In this document: piece after piece, positions 1 through 8,728 of the stretch
Layout of the letters: every line of letters begins with the position of its first letter
Numbering within the stretch: the stretch's first letter is position 1
Origin: VXNE01 sp963665455
GTDB taxonomy: Bacteria > Pseudomonadota > Gammaproteobacteria > Pseudomonadales > Azotimanducaceae
NCBI GenBank assembly: GCA_963665455.1
Contig: OY762279.1
Location: forward strand, 1,922,001-1,986,000
Direction of reading: 5' to 3'
DNA length: 64,000 bases
The notes under the pieces: generated by a model
The model's input: the letters and a program-made list of their open reading frames with translations, nothing else
The model's database searches: none
What the model was told of the DNA's origin: nothing
Translations under genes and position numbers: made by a program

Positions 1-159
1 CGGCGATCAGACACGTTGCTCGTTGACGCCATGATTGCGGCCACGGCCAGAGTTCACGGTCTGACCGTGGCGACGAGAAACCTGGCCGATTTCCGAACTC
101 TCGATGTCGACGTGTTCGATCCGTTTACCGGAGCTTCGGTGTTCGGGCCGTCTCGCTGA
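1..159 (+). CDS. PIN-domain toxin (VapC-like), C-terminal part
   Basis: The frame is open from the left edge and ends at TGA 157-159. The visible 52 residues include DAMIAATARVHGLTVATRN followed by a DF and a DVFDPFT segment. This is the usual C-terminal end of VapC/FitB-type PIN ribonucleases, where the Asp of DAMIAA is one of the acidic metal-binding residues. Such toxins cleave RNA and are normally paired with a small upstream antitoxin, which here would lie outside the window. Only about the last third is present, so whether the gene is intact cannot be judged. Assignment is by motif recognition. Confidence 0.75.
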   Translation, partial: RRSDTLLVDAMIAATARVHGLTVATRNLADFRTLDVDVFDPFTGASVFGPSR

Positions 160-212
160 CCGAGTACGCTAGGGCCGCGAGCGGAGCCGTAGGCGACGGT
201 TGCGGGGCGCCG

Positions 213-237
213 GGGAAGGTCTTAATCAGACCTTCCC
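213..237. repeat. Solo 25-bp palindrome related to the end of the 160-bp hairpin element
   Basis: GGGAAGGTCT (213-222), a 5-nt spacer and AGACCTTCCC (228-237) form a perfect 10-bp inverted repeat. It matches the terminal hairpin of the complete elements at 36483-36641 and 56091-56247. The rest of the element is absent. It lies between two convergent genes, so it could also act as a transcription stop, although no T-run follows it. Confidence 0.7.
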
Positions 238-283
238 TGGCTGGTTCGTCTCGCCGTCCACTTCCATCGGCTGCCTCGGGGCG

Positions 284-958
284 CTACGGACTGTCGTTCG
301 GCTCGGTGCCGCCGCTCCCGTTGGGTGTCGCGGCCGGTACGGTCGGTGCCGGCTGCCACATCGGAATCACCACGGGGACGGGCGCCGGTACCGCTTGCGG
401 CTCCCGGTACACTCCCACCGCCACCACCCCAACCAAGAGGGTCAGGAAGGCGAGGGCCAAGCCGATCCCAAGGCCGAGTACATTGAACTTCGCGTCGAGG
501 GCATCGATGCGGGCCGAGAGATCCGAACGCACAAGATCGATCTTCGCATCCAACTCGGAGCGCATCAGGGCCATCTCCGAGCGCACCTCCTCGATCTTCG
601 CGTCGAGTTCGGAGCGCATCAGGGCCATCTCCGAGCGCACGCCTTCGATCTTTGCCTCGAGTTCGGAGCGGACCAACGCCACCTCCGAGCGCACGCCTTC
701 GATCTTTGCCTCGAGTTCGGAGCGGACCAACGCCACCTCCGAGCGCACGCCTTCGATCTTCGCGTCGAGTCCCGAGCGGACCAACGCCACCTCAGAACTC
801 ACGCCCTCGAATCCGGTATCGACGTCCTTCCGCACGGCGACGTGTTCGTCGAGTTCGCTACTGAGCGCCCGCGCCATGCCATCGGCCTGCTCGCCGTCCA
901 TGCCTGCTTCCCGTAGCCTCTTGGAGAGCCGCAATGTATCCATCACTGGCTGCGTCAT
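284..958 (-). CDS. Coiled-coil membrane protein with five 18-residue repeats (DUF1640-like)
   Basis: A 224-residue protein of unknown role. The start at 958 is preceded by AGGAGAAGGA with good spacing; a longer in-frame extension to 1048 has no such site. The N-terminus (MTQPVMDTLRLSKRLREAG) leads into heptad-rich sequence with five near-identical 18-residue units of the type EGVRSEVALVRSELEAKI. A single membrane span (LGIGLALAFLTLLVGVVAV) and a short proline-rich tail follow. The layout resembles CCDC90/DUF1640-type coiled-coil membrane proteins. A clear paralogue with fewer repeats lies at 57028-57549. The repeats probably extend a rod anchored in the inner membrane. Function is unknown. 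Confidence 0.8.
   Translation of the reverse strand: MTQPVMDTLRLSKRLREAGMDGEQADGMARALSSELDEHVAVRKDVDTGFEGVSSEVALVRSGLDAKIEGVRSEVALVRSELEAKIEGVRSEVALVRSELEAKIEGVRSEMALMRSELDAKIEEVRSEMALMRSELDAKIDLVRSDLSARIDALDAKFNVLGLGIGLALAFLTLLVGVVAVGVYREPQAVPAPVPVVIPMWQPAPTVPAATPNGSGGTEPNDSP
551..815. repeat. 54-bp tandem repeats, five units, inside a coiled-coil gene
   Basis: The motif (c/g)GAGCG recurs at 557, 611, 665, 719 and 773, exactly every 54 bp. Each unit encodes 18 residues of coiled coil. Units differ by a few substitutions (for example catcagggc against gaccaacgc). The in-frame period allows copy-number change without breaking the gene. Confidence 0.85.
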
Positions 959-1207
959 GTTCCTTCTCCTCTTAAGAATAGCGACTTGCCCGACGCTGCG
1001 CACGTACGTTGGGTCCGGTTGGCCCGCCGACATGCCGACGTCCCCCAAACCCGACGGACCTGCTCCCTCGCGAGGGTCGTCGGACCCTTGGGAGCGTAGA
1101 GGTGTGGCAGCACCTTGTCGTTCAGCCGTTTCCGCAAAGTCGTGTCAGAAAACACCCACACCGGACGTAGGACATGGACGCCTTCGGGCGTGGGAGAATC
1201 TAGGGGT

Positions 1208-3076
1208 TTACTGCGCCCCCGGCTGCGGCAGCCGCGCCGCCCTCTCCCCGTCATACCACCAAGCATCCGGGAAACTCGTCCGGAACTCCGCGTCGTATGG
1301 TGGCCGCCCGAACTTGTCCCAGTAGACGACCCGGGGCCCTTCGACCCCGACGATCGGGATCATGTAGAAATGCCACAGCAGCACGCGGTCGAGGGCCCGT
1401 TGCGCGGCGGTTAGTTCCTCGCGGTTCCGGGCGTTCAGGACGCGCATCACGAGGTCGTCCACGACCGGCAGGTCGATGCCGGGCCGGTTGCGCGTGAGGG
1501 GTCTGTCGATGGTGGCGGAGTGAAAGTACGAGATCACCTCCGCGGTGGGCGGCTGCGCGGTTCCGTAGGCGTTCAGGACGATGTCGAAGTCGAAGGCGTT
1601 CAGGAGGTTGACGTATTGCGCCGTCTCGACGAGCCGGATCTTGGCGTCGAAGCCGAGGAGGCGGAGCTGGTCCGCGTAGTGGGTCAGCAGACGCACGTCG
1701 TTGCTGGTACGCACGAGCATCGTCAGCTCGAAGGGCTCGCCGGCGGCGTTCCGTAGCTGGCCGTCGCGCACGGTCCAGCCGGCCTCGCCGAGAAGCTCGC
1801 GCGCCCGGTCGAGCGCCTCCCGGTTGCGCCCGAAGCCGTCTCCGCGCGGCAGTTCGAACGGCTTGGTGAACAAACGCTCGGGCAACGTCGCCCGGTACGG
1901 TTCCAGGAAGGCGAGTTCGGCGGGGCTCGGCAGGCCGGTGGCGGCGAAACGGGTGTGCGGAAAGTAGCTCTCCACGCGGTCGTTGAAGTGGTCGTTCAGC
2001 ACGCGGTTGAACCAGTCGAAGTCGTACGCGAGGGTCAGGGCCTCCCGCACGCGCACGTCGGCCAGGCGCTCCCGGCGGGCGTTGATCGCGAGCCCGCGCA
2101 GGATGCCGACGTACATCCCGTAGTTGTGGCGGCGCTTGACCAGAAAGCCCTTCGCGAGCGCCGGGATCTGGTAGCCGTGCCGCCAGTAGCGGGGGTCGGA
2201 TTCGGTCCGGTAGTCGACCAGGCCCTTGCGGAAGGCCTCCCGGGCGACCGTGGCGTCCCGGTAGTAGTCGTAGCGGATGAAGTCGAAGTTGTGGCGGCCC
2301 CGGTGGATACCCAACTCCCGGCCCCAGTAGTCGGGCACGCGCTCGTACAGCAGGAAACGCCCCTGCTCCGCCCGGGCGACCCGGTACGGTCCGTTGCCGA
2401 GGGGAGGCGTCAGGGTGGTGGCGGAGATGTCCCGGTCCCGCCAGTAATGCTCGGGGATGATCGGCACCTTGCCGAGGCTGATGACCACTCCGGCGTTCAG
2501 CCCCCCGGTGTCGTGGAAGTGGAAGGTCACCTCGCGGTCGTTGTGGATCTCCGTCTCCGCGACCATGCTGAAGGCGACGCGCACGCCGGCCCAGGAGTTC
2601 TCGCGGATGTGGTCGAAGGTGAAGGCGACATCCCCGGCCGTCACGGGCGTCCCGTCGTGGAAGCGCGCCTCGGGCCGTAGTCGGAAGCGTGCCCAGCGGA
2701 AGTCGTCGGGGACCATGACCGCTTCGGCCAGGTTGCCGTAATACGCGCCCAGTTCGTCGTCGCTCCCCATGAGCAGGCCGTCATAGAGGACCGACTCGAA
2801 GATGACGTTCATCCCGGGCGTCGGGACGCCCTTGCCGAGCAGCGGGGTGAAGCTGTTCCAGTTTGTTTGGGAGGCGAGGACGAGGGTGCCGCCCTGCGGC
2901 GCGTCGGGATTGACGTAGTCGAAGTGGGCGAGGTCCGGGGGATACTTGAAGGTGCCGAAGAAGGATATGCCGTGTTCCCAGCGCGGCTCGGCGAGGGCGA
3001 GCGTCGCCCCTAGGGCGAGCAGGGTCGCGAGCGGTCTGATGGCGCGGTCCTCGAAGCGGGCAGCGGGATCATACAA
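1208..3076 (-). CDS. ABC transporter peptide-binding protein (family 5, YejA-like)
   Basis: Extracellular solute-binding protein of the oligopeptide/nickel family. The mature start HGISFFGTFKYPPDLAHFDY and the following VNPDAPQGGTL are typical of YejA-like proteins that bind peptides for an ABC importer. A hydrophobic stretch (IRPLATLLALGATLALA) just before it looks like a signal peptide. No ATG lies at the right place. TTG at 3076 is my choice; the frame stays open to 3202 but that would overlap the opposite-strand oxidoreductase. An ATG at 3072 lies in another frame, so an N-terminal frameshift is possible. No permease or ATPase genes are nearby, so the transporter partners must be elsewhere. 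Confidence 0.8.
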   Translation of the reverse strand: MYDPAARFEDRAIRPLATLLALGATLALAEPRWEHGISFFGTFKYPPDLAHFDYVNPDAPQGGTLVLASQTNWNSFTPLLGKGVPTPGMNVIFESVLYDGLLMGSDDELGAYYGNLAEAVMVPDDFRWARFRLRPEARFHDGTPVTAGDVAFTFDHIRENSWAGVRVAFSMVAETEIHNDREVTFHFHDTGGLNAGVVISLGKVPIIPEHYWRDRDISATTLTPPLGNGPYRVARAEQGRFLLYERVPDYWGRELGIHRGRHNFDFIRYDYYRDATVAREAFRKGLVDYRTESDPRYWRHGYQIPALAKGFLVKRRHNYGMYVGILRGLAINARRERLADVRVREALTLAYDFDWFNRVLNDHFNDRVESYFPHTRFAATGLPSPAELAFLEPYRATLPERLFTKPFELPRGDGFGRNREALDRARELLGEAGWTVRDGQLRNAAGEPFELTMLVRTSNDVRLLTHYADQLRLLGFDAKIRLVETAQYVNLLNAFDFDIVLNAYGTAQPPTAEVISYFHSATIDRPLTRNRPGIDLPVVDDLVMRVLNARNREELTAAQRALDRVLLWHFYMIPIVGVEGPRVVYWDKFGRPPYDAEFRTSFPDAWWYDGERAARLPQPGAQ

Positions 3077-3161
3077 CCGGCCGGCGAGAATCCCGGGCGT
3101 CGTTTCGCCATAATGCCGCGCTTTGCGACAGCGCCTGGACCGGTTTGGAGGCCCGCCCGCC

Positions 3162-4022
3162 ATGAAAATAGGAATGATCCCCGTCAACATCGGCGTCAGC
3201 ACGGCAGAGGAAGTGGTCGGGCTCGCCCGGCTTGCCGAGGATTCGGGTTTCGAGTCCGTCTGGACCTTCGAGCATGTCGTGGTCCCGCTCGAGTACGAGT
3301 CGAAGTACCCCTACGACGCCTCCGGGAAGATGGGTGCGTCCCCGGAGACGCCTTTCGTGGACCCACTGATCGCGCTGACCGCGGTGGCGGCGGGCACGAA
3401 GACCATTCGGCTCGGCACGGGCGTCAACATCCTCCCGCAGGCCAATCCGCTGTTTCTTGCCAAGCAGGCGGCGAGCTTGGACGCGCTCTCGGGCGGACGC
3501 CTGCTGCTCGGGCTCGGGATCGGCTGGCTGCGCGAGGAATTCGACGCGATGGGCGTCCCGTTCGAGCGCCGCGGCGCCCGCTTCGACGACTACGTCGCCG
3601 CGATGCGCAAGGTGTGGTCCGGCGATGTGGTGGAGCACGAGAGCGATTTCGTCGAGTGGTCCGGCTTCAAGAGCTATCCCCGTCCGGTCCAGGATCCCCT
3701 GCCGGTCATCATCGGCGGATCCAAGGGCAAGATCCTCGAGCGCATCGCGCGGCACGGCAACGGCTGGTATGTCCCCGGTACGGACATGGAGGAGATCGCC
3801 AAGCTGCTCGCGCCCCTCAAGGACGCGTGCGCGGAGGTCGGCCGGGACCATTCCGAGATCGAGATCACCTGCATGTGGCCCGGCCGCGGTGGTCCGGATG
3901 CGGTGCGCGCCTTCGAGGACCTCGGGGTCCATCGCCTCGTCGTGCCGCTTTTCGCCCTCGGCGGCGATCCCGCGAGCGCGTTGCCGCGCTTCGGCGAGGA
4001 AGTCATCGCGAAGGTGGCTTGA
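3162..4022 (+). CDS. LLM-class (luciferase-like) flavin/F420-dependent oxidoreductase
   Basis: A 286-residue TIM-barrel enzyme of the luciferase-like monooxygenase superfamily. Recognisable segments are the N-terminal MKIGMIPVNIG strand, WTFEHVVVP, the FVDPLIALTAVAAGTKTIRLGTGV block, LSGGRLLLGLGIGWLREEF, and VIIGGSKGKILERIARHGNGW. These are typical of the TIGR03619-type F420-dependent group. The substrate cannot be told from sequence, nor whether FMN or F420 is used. The start ATG at 3162 gives the canonical N-terminus. The stop overlaps the next ATG (TGATG), so it is probably co-translated with the HAD phosphatase downstream. Confidence 0.85.
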   Translation: MKIGMIPVNIGVSTAEEVVGLARLAEDSGFESVWTFEHVVVPLEYESKYPYDASGKMGASPETPFVDPLIALTAVAAGTKTIRLGTGVNILPQANPLFLAKQAASLDALSGGRLLLGLGIGWLREEFDAMGVPFERRGARFDDYVAAMRKVWSGDVVEHESDFVEWSGFKSYPRPVQDPLPVIIGGSKGKILERIARHGNGWYVPGTDMEEIAKLLAPLKDACAEVGRDHSEIEITCMWPGRGGPDAVRAFEDLGVHRLVVPLFALGGDPASALPRFGEEVIAKVA

Positions 4023-4822
4023 TGGCCTATCGGGCGCTCGCCCTCGACCTCGACGGGACCCTGCTCGTCGGCGAGGAGCTTCCGGCGGAGAACGTGCGCG
4101 CGCTGCGGGAGGCGCGGGACGCGGGCTACCGCATCCTGATCGCCACCGCGCGATGGCGGCAGATGGCGCTCCGGATCGCCGAGGAAATCGGCGTCGCCGA
4201 TCCGGTCATCGCCTGCTCGGGCGCTGAGGTCCATGACCCGGCCACCGGGGAGGACGTGTTCGACGAGCGCCTCCCGGCGGACTTTGCGGCGGAGCTGTTT
4301 GCGCTGTGCGACGCCAACCGCTGCATCGCGACGGTGACGTTCTCGGACCGCGTGTTGGTGAAGCTCGACGGCGGACCCGAGACGTTGAACCTGCCGGACC
4401 TCGAGTGGACGCCGGCGTTGACCGGCGCCGAGCCGTCGCTGCCGCGCGTCGCGGCGATACAGGGGAGCGCGGTCGTTGCGAGGATTCGTTCCGAACTGGA
4501 GCCGAAGTACGCGGGGAGCGTGCACATCGCGGACTCCATCGGCCCGAACGGCAAGATCATCCTGACCGCTACCGGGGCCAACGCTAGCAAGGGCCACGCG
4601 CTCCGGGCCGCATGCAGCCACATGGGGTTCGGGGCGAACCAGGCGGTGGCCTTCGGCGATGCGGAGAACGATATCGAGATGTTCCGCGCGGCGGGGGCGT
4701 CCGTGGCGATGGGGCAGGCGGACGAGGCGACGAAACGGGCGGCGACGTTCGTGAGCACCCCGAACACGGAGGCCGGCGTCGCGAGAGCGGTGGATCGGCT
4801 GTTGCGGGAAGGGGCGCTGTGA
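4022..4822 (+). CDS. HAD-superfamily phosphatase, Cof type
   Basis: A 266-residue HAD hydrolase. Motif I is DLDGTLL near residue 9 (nucleophile and acid Asp). The cap region is of the Cof/IIB type, the Lys motif is GANASKGHAL, and motif IV is AFGDAENDIEMF. Members dephosphorylate small phosphometabolites such as sugar phosphates or flavin and PLP precursors; the substrate is not predictable here. The start overlaps the stop of the LLM oxidoreductase by one base, and the stop overlaps the GTG of the quinoprotein. The three genes therefore form a tight operon. Confidence 0.85.
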   Translation: MAYRALALDLDGTLLVGEELPAENVRALREARDAGYRILIATARWRQMALRIAEEIGVADPVIACSGAEVHDPATGEDVFDERLPADFAAELFALCDANRCIATVTFSDRVLVKLDGGPETLNLPDLEWTPALTGAEPSLPRVAAIQGSAVVARIRSELEPKYAGSVHIADSIGPNGKIILTATGANASKGHALRAACSHMGFGANQAVAFGDAENDIEMFRAAGASVAMGQADEATKRAATFVSTPNTEAGVARAVDRLLREGAL

Positions 4823-6612
4823 GGAGCACCTCCCATCAGCACGGGGCTTGGCTACGGATGCTCGCGACGCTCGGGGCTGCCGTCGCCTCGACGGTCTGGG
4901 CCGCGGAGCCGCGCAGCGACGGGGACGCGTCGACCTTCGTGCCCGTCACCGACGCCATGCTCCAGGATCCGGATCCTTCCGACTGGCTGAGTTGGCGGCG
5001 CACCACCGACGGCCACGGCCATAGCCCGCTGGACCAGATCACCCGCGACAACGTGGCGTCGCTTCGCATGGTCTGGACGCGGGCGCTGCGGGAAGGCAGC
5101 CAATCCGGCACGCCCCTCGCCTACAACGGCGTGCTCTACATGCCGAACCCCGGTGACGTGATGCAGGCGATCGATGCCAGGACGGGGAATCTGATTTGGG
5201 AGCACGTGCGCCCGGTCGCACCGGAAATCCGCCAATCGGAGTACTGGCCACTCGGCGGCAACAACCGCAACTTCGCCATCTACGGCAACCTCATCATCGA
5301 CTCGAGTTCCGATGCCCATGTCTTCGCCGTCGATGCGGCCACGGGGCGTCCGGTCTGGGAGACCCCAATCTCGCCCGACGTGTCACCCGAGCTGATCGTC
5401 CAGGGCGCCGGGCCGATCATCGCGAACGGCAAGGCGGTCTCGGGACGCAGTTGCATGCCAGAGGCCGGCCCCGACGCCTGCGTGATCACGGCGCACGACG
5501 CCCGCACCGGCGCGGAGGTCTGGCGCCGGCGCACCGTGCCGGGGCCCGGCGAGCCGGGAGACGAGACGTGGGGCGACGTTCCCTTCGAGAAACGCGTACA
5601 CGTCGGTTCCTGGATGCCGCCGAGCTACGACCCGGAGTTGAACCTGGTCTTGGCGGGCACCTCCGTCACCGCGCCGTCGCCGAAGTTCATGCTGGACGGC
5701 GTGGACAAGGACTACCTCTACCACAACTCCACCCTGGCCCTGGACGGCGACACCGGCGAAATCCGCTGGCACTACCAGCACATGCGCGACCACTGGGATC
5801 TCGACCATCCCTTCGAGCGATTGCTGGTCGATACGGTAGTCGCGCCGGACCGGAGCGCGGTGCGTTGGCTGAACCCGAACCTCGTCCCCGGCGAGCGGCG
5901 CGAGGTCGTCACCGGCATCCCGGGCAAGACCGGCATCGTCTACACATTGGACCGGGCGACGGGAGAGTTCCTATGGGCGACGCCGACGATCACCCAGAAC
6001 GTGGTCTTCGACATTGACGGAAGCACGGGCAGGGTGTCGGAGAACGAGGACTTCGTCTTCACGGCGATGGGACAGATGCACCTCATCTGCCCGAGCGCCG
6101 TCGGCGGCAAGGATTGGGAGGCGGGCGCCTACAGCCCGCTGACGAACGCGATGTACATGCCGATGCGCAATGTCTGCATGCCGACCATGGCGACGGACTC
6201 GCCCGACGCGACGCTCGCCATCCTGGGCCTCACCGTCGATTACACGGTGGCCCCGGGCAAGGACGCGGTTGGCGCGATCTATGCCGTCTCGGCCGAGACG
6301 GGCAAGATCCTCTGGGTGCACGAGCAACGGGCCGCGACGACCTCCCTGGTGACCACTGGCGGCGGGCTCGTGTTCGGCGGCGACGTGGGTGGCCGGTTCA
6401 AGGCGTTCGACCAAAGGAATGGCGAGGTCCTGTGGGAGATCAACCTCGGTTCTCCGATCACGGGATTTCCGATCTCCTACGCCGTCGATGGCCGCCAGCA
6501 TGTCGCGGTCAGCACGGGCCGCTCGGGCATTTCGAGCCTGCTGCTGCGGATGACGCGGGAATTGCGGCCGAGCGCCGGGAACAACTTGTTCGTGTTCGCG
6601 CTGCCGGATTGA
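4819..6612 (+). CDS. PQQ-dependent alcohol dehydrogenase-like quinoprotein
   Basis: A 597-residue periplasmic eight-bladed propeller dehydrogenase. GTG 4819 overlaps the preceding stop and gives a signal peptide ending near VWAAEP. A downstream Met gives a shorter version. Repeated blades include YMPNPGDVMQAIDARTGNL, FAVDAATGRPVWETP, LALDGDTGEIRWHYQ and FKAFDQRNGEVLWEINLGSP. DHWDLDHPF is the segment usual in PQQ alcohol dehydrogenases near the active site. It lacks the C-terminal cytochrome domain of quinohaemoproteins. A separate c-type cytochrome faces it at 6632-7090 and may take its electrons. The substrate is unknown. Confidence 0.85.
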   Translation: MRSTSHQHGAWLRMLATLGAAVASTVWAAEPRSDGDASTFVPVTDAMLQDPDPSDWLSWRRTTDGHGHSPLDQITRDNVASLRMVWTRALREGSQSGTPLAYNGVLYMPNPGDVMQAIDARTGNLIWEHVRPVAPEIRQSEYWPLGGNNRNFAIYGNLIIDSSSDAHVFAVDAATGRPVWETPISPDVSPELIVQGAGPIIANGKAVSGRSCMPEAGPDACVITAHDARTGAEVWRRRTVPGPGEPGDETWGDVPFEKRVHVGSWMPPSYDPELNLVLAGTSVTAPSPKFMLDGVDKDYLYHNSTLALDGDTGEIRWHYQHMRDHWDLDHPFERLLVDTVVAPDRSAVRWLNPNLVPGERREVVTGIPGKTGIVYTLDRATGEFLWATPTITQNVVFDIDGSTGRVSENEDFVFTAMGQMHLICPSAVGGKDWEAGAYSPLTNAMYMPMRNVCMPTMATDSPDATLAILGLTVDYTVAPGKDAVGAIYAVSAETGKILWVHEQRAATTSLVTTGGGLVFGGDVGGRFKAFDQRNGEVLWEINLGSPITGFPISYAVDGRQHVAVSTGRSGISSLLLRMTRELRPSAGNNLFVFALPD

Positions 6613-6631
6613 TCGGGCTGAACTGCCGGGT

Positions 6632-7090
6632 TCAGAACTCCGCTTCGATGACGATGCCCCGGAGGAGGTTCTCCTCCAACGGAAGCTCCGCGTCCCCCGC
6701 CGGGTATCCATTCCGCGCCAGGATGAAGGCGACGAGGTCGGCATAGACGTTCGCACTCAGCCCGCCGGGAGCGCTCTGCGGCATCGTGGTGCGCATGCCC
6801 TCGTAGAAGTCGAACAGGTTCCGGTTCCGCCAGCGGAACGTGAACCCCATGCCCACCATCGACGGGGTCATGTGTGCGCCGCGCAGATCCTCGCCGTGGC
6901 ATTCGACGCAGTGCGCGCGGTAGGCCGCTTCGCCGCGCATGGCTTGGGCCTCGGTGTAGACGCCGCCCCGGACCGAGCGCGCCGATGCGATGTCCGCCTC
7001 GGCGGCGGCCACTCCCGACGCGGTGAGGCAGGCCAGCAACAGGCCGCCCAGGCGAGCAAGGGCTCCGTGCACTCCGTCAGGCCGCTCCAT
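6632..7090 (-). CDS. Secreted mono-haem c-type cytochrome
   Basis: About 152 residues. An N-terminal signal segment (GALARLGGLLLACLTASGVAAAEA) is followed by a CVECH haem-binding motif and a likely axial Met in MRTTMPQSAPGGLS. The C-terminal YADLVAFILARNGYPAG helix is typical of small periplasmic cytochromes c that work with PQQ dehydrogenases. It is convergent with the quinoprotein, 19 bp apart. The ATG at 7090 is chosen because it gives a usual signal peptide; TTG 7126 is a longer in-frame alternative. No strong ribosome site is visible for either. Confidence 0.8.
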   Translation of the reverse strand: MERPDGVHGALARLGGLLLACLTASGVAAAEADIASARSVRGGVYTEAQAMRGEAAYRAHCVECHGEDLRGAHMTPSMVGMGFTFRWRNRNLFDFYEGMRTTMPQSAPGGLSANVYADLVAFILARNGYPAGDAELPLEENLLRGIVIEAEF

Positions 7091-7169
7091 CCGGCCGATG
7101 TTGGGCACGGCCGCCGGGCGCGTCAACGGCGCTTATGATGGCCGTCCGCATCGCAGGACCGAAGCAGAA

Positions 7170-8363
7170 ATGAGCGAAAGAGGACCGAACACGCTTGCAG
7201 TACACGCCGGCGAGGCGCCGGACCCGATCACCGGCGCATCGGCACCGAACCTCGTCATGTCGACGACGTTCGCGATGGAGGAACCGGCCGGCTTCTCCAT
7301 CAACGCGTTCGAGGGCGAACTGCCCTACATCTACACGCGCTGGGGCAACCCGACGGTCCGCATGCTCGAGGAGAAGCTCGCGGCCCTCGAAGGGGCGGAG
7401 GACTGCGTCGTTTTCGGCTCCGGCATGGCGGCGACCTCGGCCGTGCTGCTCTCGGGCCTCAAGGCGGGCGACCACCTGGTGATGAGCGACGTCAACTACG
7501 CCGGGACTGCGGAACTGGCGCGGAACACCTTGCCGGAGTTCGGCATCCGGACCACCGCGGTCGACACGAGCGACCTCGCGGCCGTAGAAGCGGCGATGCG
7601 GCCCGAGACCCGGATGCTCTGGATCGAGACGCCGGCGAATCCCATCCTGCGGCTCACCGACATTGCCGCCGTCGCCGAGATCGCGGGAAGCGCGGACGTG
7701 CCGCTGGTCGTGGACTCGACCTTCGCCACCCCCATCGCGACCCAGCCCTTGGCCCTCGGCGCGGACTTCGTGGTGCACTCCCTGACCAAGTACATTGGCG
7801 GCCACGGCGACGCCCTCGGCGGCGCGGTCCTTGGCAGCCGAGAGCGCGTCGAGCCGTTGCGGACCCACGCCCTGGTGCACTTTGGCGGCGTGCTGAGCCC
7901 GTTCAACGCATGGTTGATCGCCCGGGGCGCGGCGACGCTCCCGATCCGCATGCGGGCCCACGAGGAGGGTGCCCGTCGCGTGGCCGAGTTCCTCGAAGGT
8001 CATCCTGGCGTCAAGCGCGTCAACTATCCGGGGCTCGCTTCGCACCCGCAGCGCGCCTTGGCCGAGCGGCAGATGGCGAACTGCTCGGGCACGCTGTCCT
8101 TTCAGGTGCGCGGCGACGGCGGTGCCTTGGCGCGGCGCATGGCCAAGGAACTGTCGATCATCCACTACGCGGTCTCGCTCGGGCATCACCGGAGCCTGAT
8201 CTACTGGATCGACACGGACGCCATGATGGCGTCCTCGTTCCACCTCGACGGCGCGCAGCTCGCCGGATATCGGGAGTTCGCGGGCGACGGGGTCTTCCGG
8301 CTGTCCGTTGGGTTGGAGGACGCGGAGGATCTTTGCGAGGATCTGGATCGGGTGCTTTCGTAA
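7170..8363 (+). CDS. PLP-dependent trans-sulfuration enzyme (cystathionine synthase/lyase, methionine lyase family)
   Basis: A 397-residue enzyme of the Cys/Met metabolism family. The PLP lysine is in SLTKYIGGHGDALGG. YTRWGNPTVRMLEEKLAALEG, the GSGMAATSAVLL loop and WIETPANPILRLTDI are family signatures. The fold can carry cystathionine gamma-synthase, beta- or gamma-lyase, O-acetylhomoserine sulfhydrylase or methionine gamma-lyase activity, and sequence alone does not decide between them. Start ATG 7170 is chosen because MSERGPNTLAVHAGEAPDP is the canonical N-terminus; the frame is open further upstream. It reads divergently from the cytochrome gene. Confidence 0.85.
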   Translation: MSERGPNTLAVHAGEAPDPITGASAPNLVMSTTFAMEEPAGFSINAFEGELPYIYTRWGNPTVRMLEEKLAALEGAEDCVVFGSGMAATSAVLLSGLKAGDHLVMSDVNYAGTAELARNTLPEFGIRTTAVDTSDLAAVEAAMRPETRMLWIETPANPILRLTDIAAVAEIAGSADVPLVVDSTFATPIATQPLALGADFVVHSLTKYIGGHGDALGGAVLGSRERVEPLRTHALVHFGGVLSPFNAWLIARGAATLPIRMRAHEEGARRVAEFLEGHPGVKRVNYPGLASHPQRALAERQMANCSGTLSFQVRGDGGALARRMAKELSIIHYAVSLGHHRSLIYWIDTDAMMASSFHLDGAQLAGYREFAGDGVFRLSVGLEDAEDLCEDLDRVLS

Positions 8364-8416
8364 CGTGGCGGGTGAGGAAGAGTTGCTCCGTTAGTACGAT
8401 AGCGTTGGCGCATTTC

Positions 8417-8613
8417 ATGTCTGATCAGGACGCGCACATGCACACGCCACTGAGGCCGATCAGGAGCGAGGCGGAGTACGATACCTCGCTGGCCGAGGTG
8501 GACGCCTTGATGGGCGCGGCCCCGGACACTCCGGAGGGGAGACCGGCTCGAGGTGCTATCCGTGCTGATCGAGGCCTACGAAGCCGAGCGCTGGCCCATC
8601 GCGGCACCGCACC
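8417..8613 (+). pseudogene. Fragment of a HigA-type antitoxin, frameshifted
   Basis: From ATG 8417 (or 8438) the frame reads MHTPLRPIRSEAEYDTSLAE and on to PDTPEG. This is the characteristic N-terminus of HigA-like antitoxins. One extra base near 8540 shifts the frame, after which the other frame continues RLEVLSVLIEAYEAERWPIA, the expected next segment. The helix-turn-helix C-terminal part is missing, and no HigB toxin is next to it. The rest of the 8364-8728 gap shows no gene. Confidence 0.6.
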
Positions 8614-8728
8614 AAGTCGGCGTGACGGGGCCGGCACCACGAGGGACTAGCCGAGCGCCGCATCAAATCATAGGCTTGCGCATTCACCGCCGTGGTGCCG
8701 GCGACGGTGCAGCCGAGGGAGTGCAAAG

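Noticed and set aside
213..237. The palindrome as an intrinsic terminator
   Set aside because: The stem is good but no T-run follows on either strand; its match to the mobile-element hairpin explains it better.
551..815. 54-bp repeats as a CRISPR array
   Set aside because: The repeats are directly joined, in frame, and encode coiled coil; there are no unique spacers.
955..1266. A 103-residue minus-strand frame between the coiled-coil gene and the binding protein
   Set aside because: It overlaps both neighbours, lacks a ribosome site and matches nothing I recognise. The 1049-1207 gap shows no supported gene.
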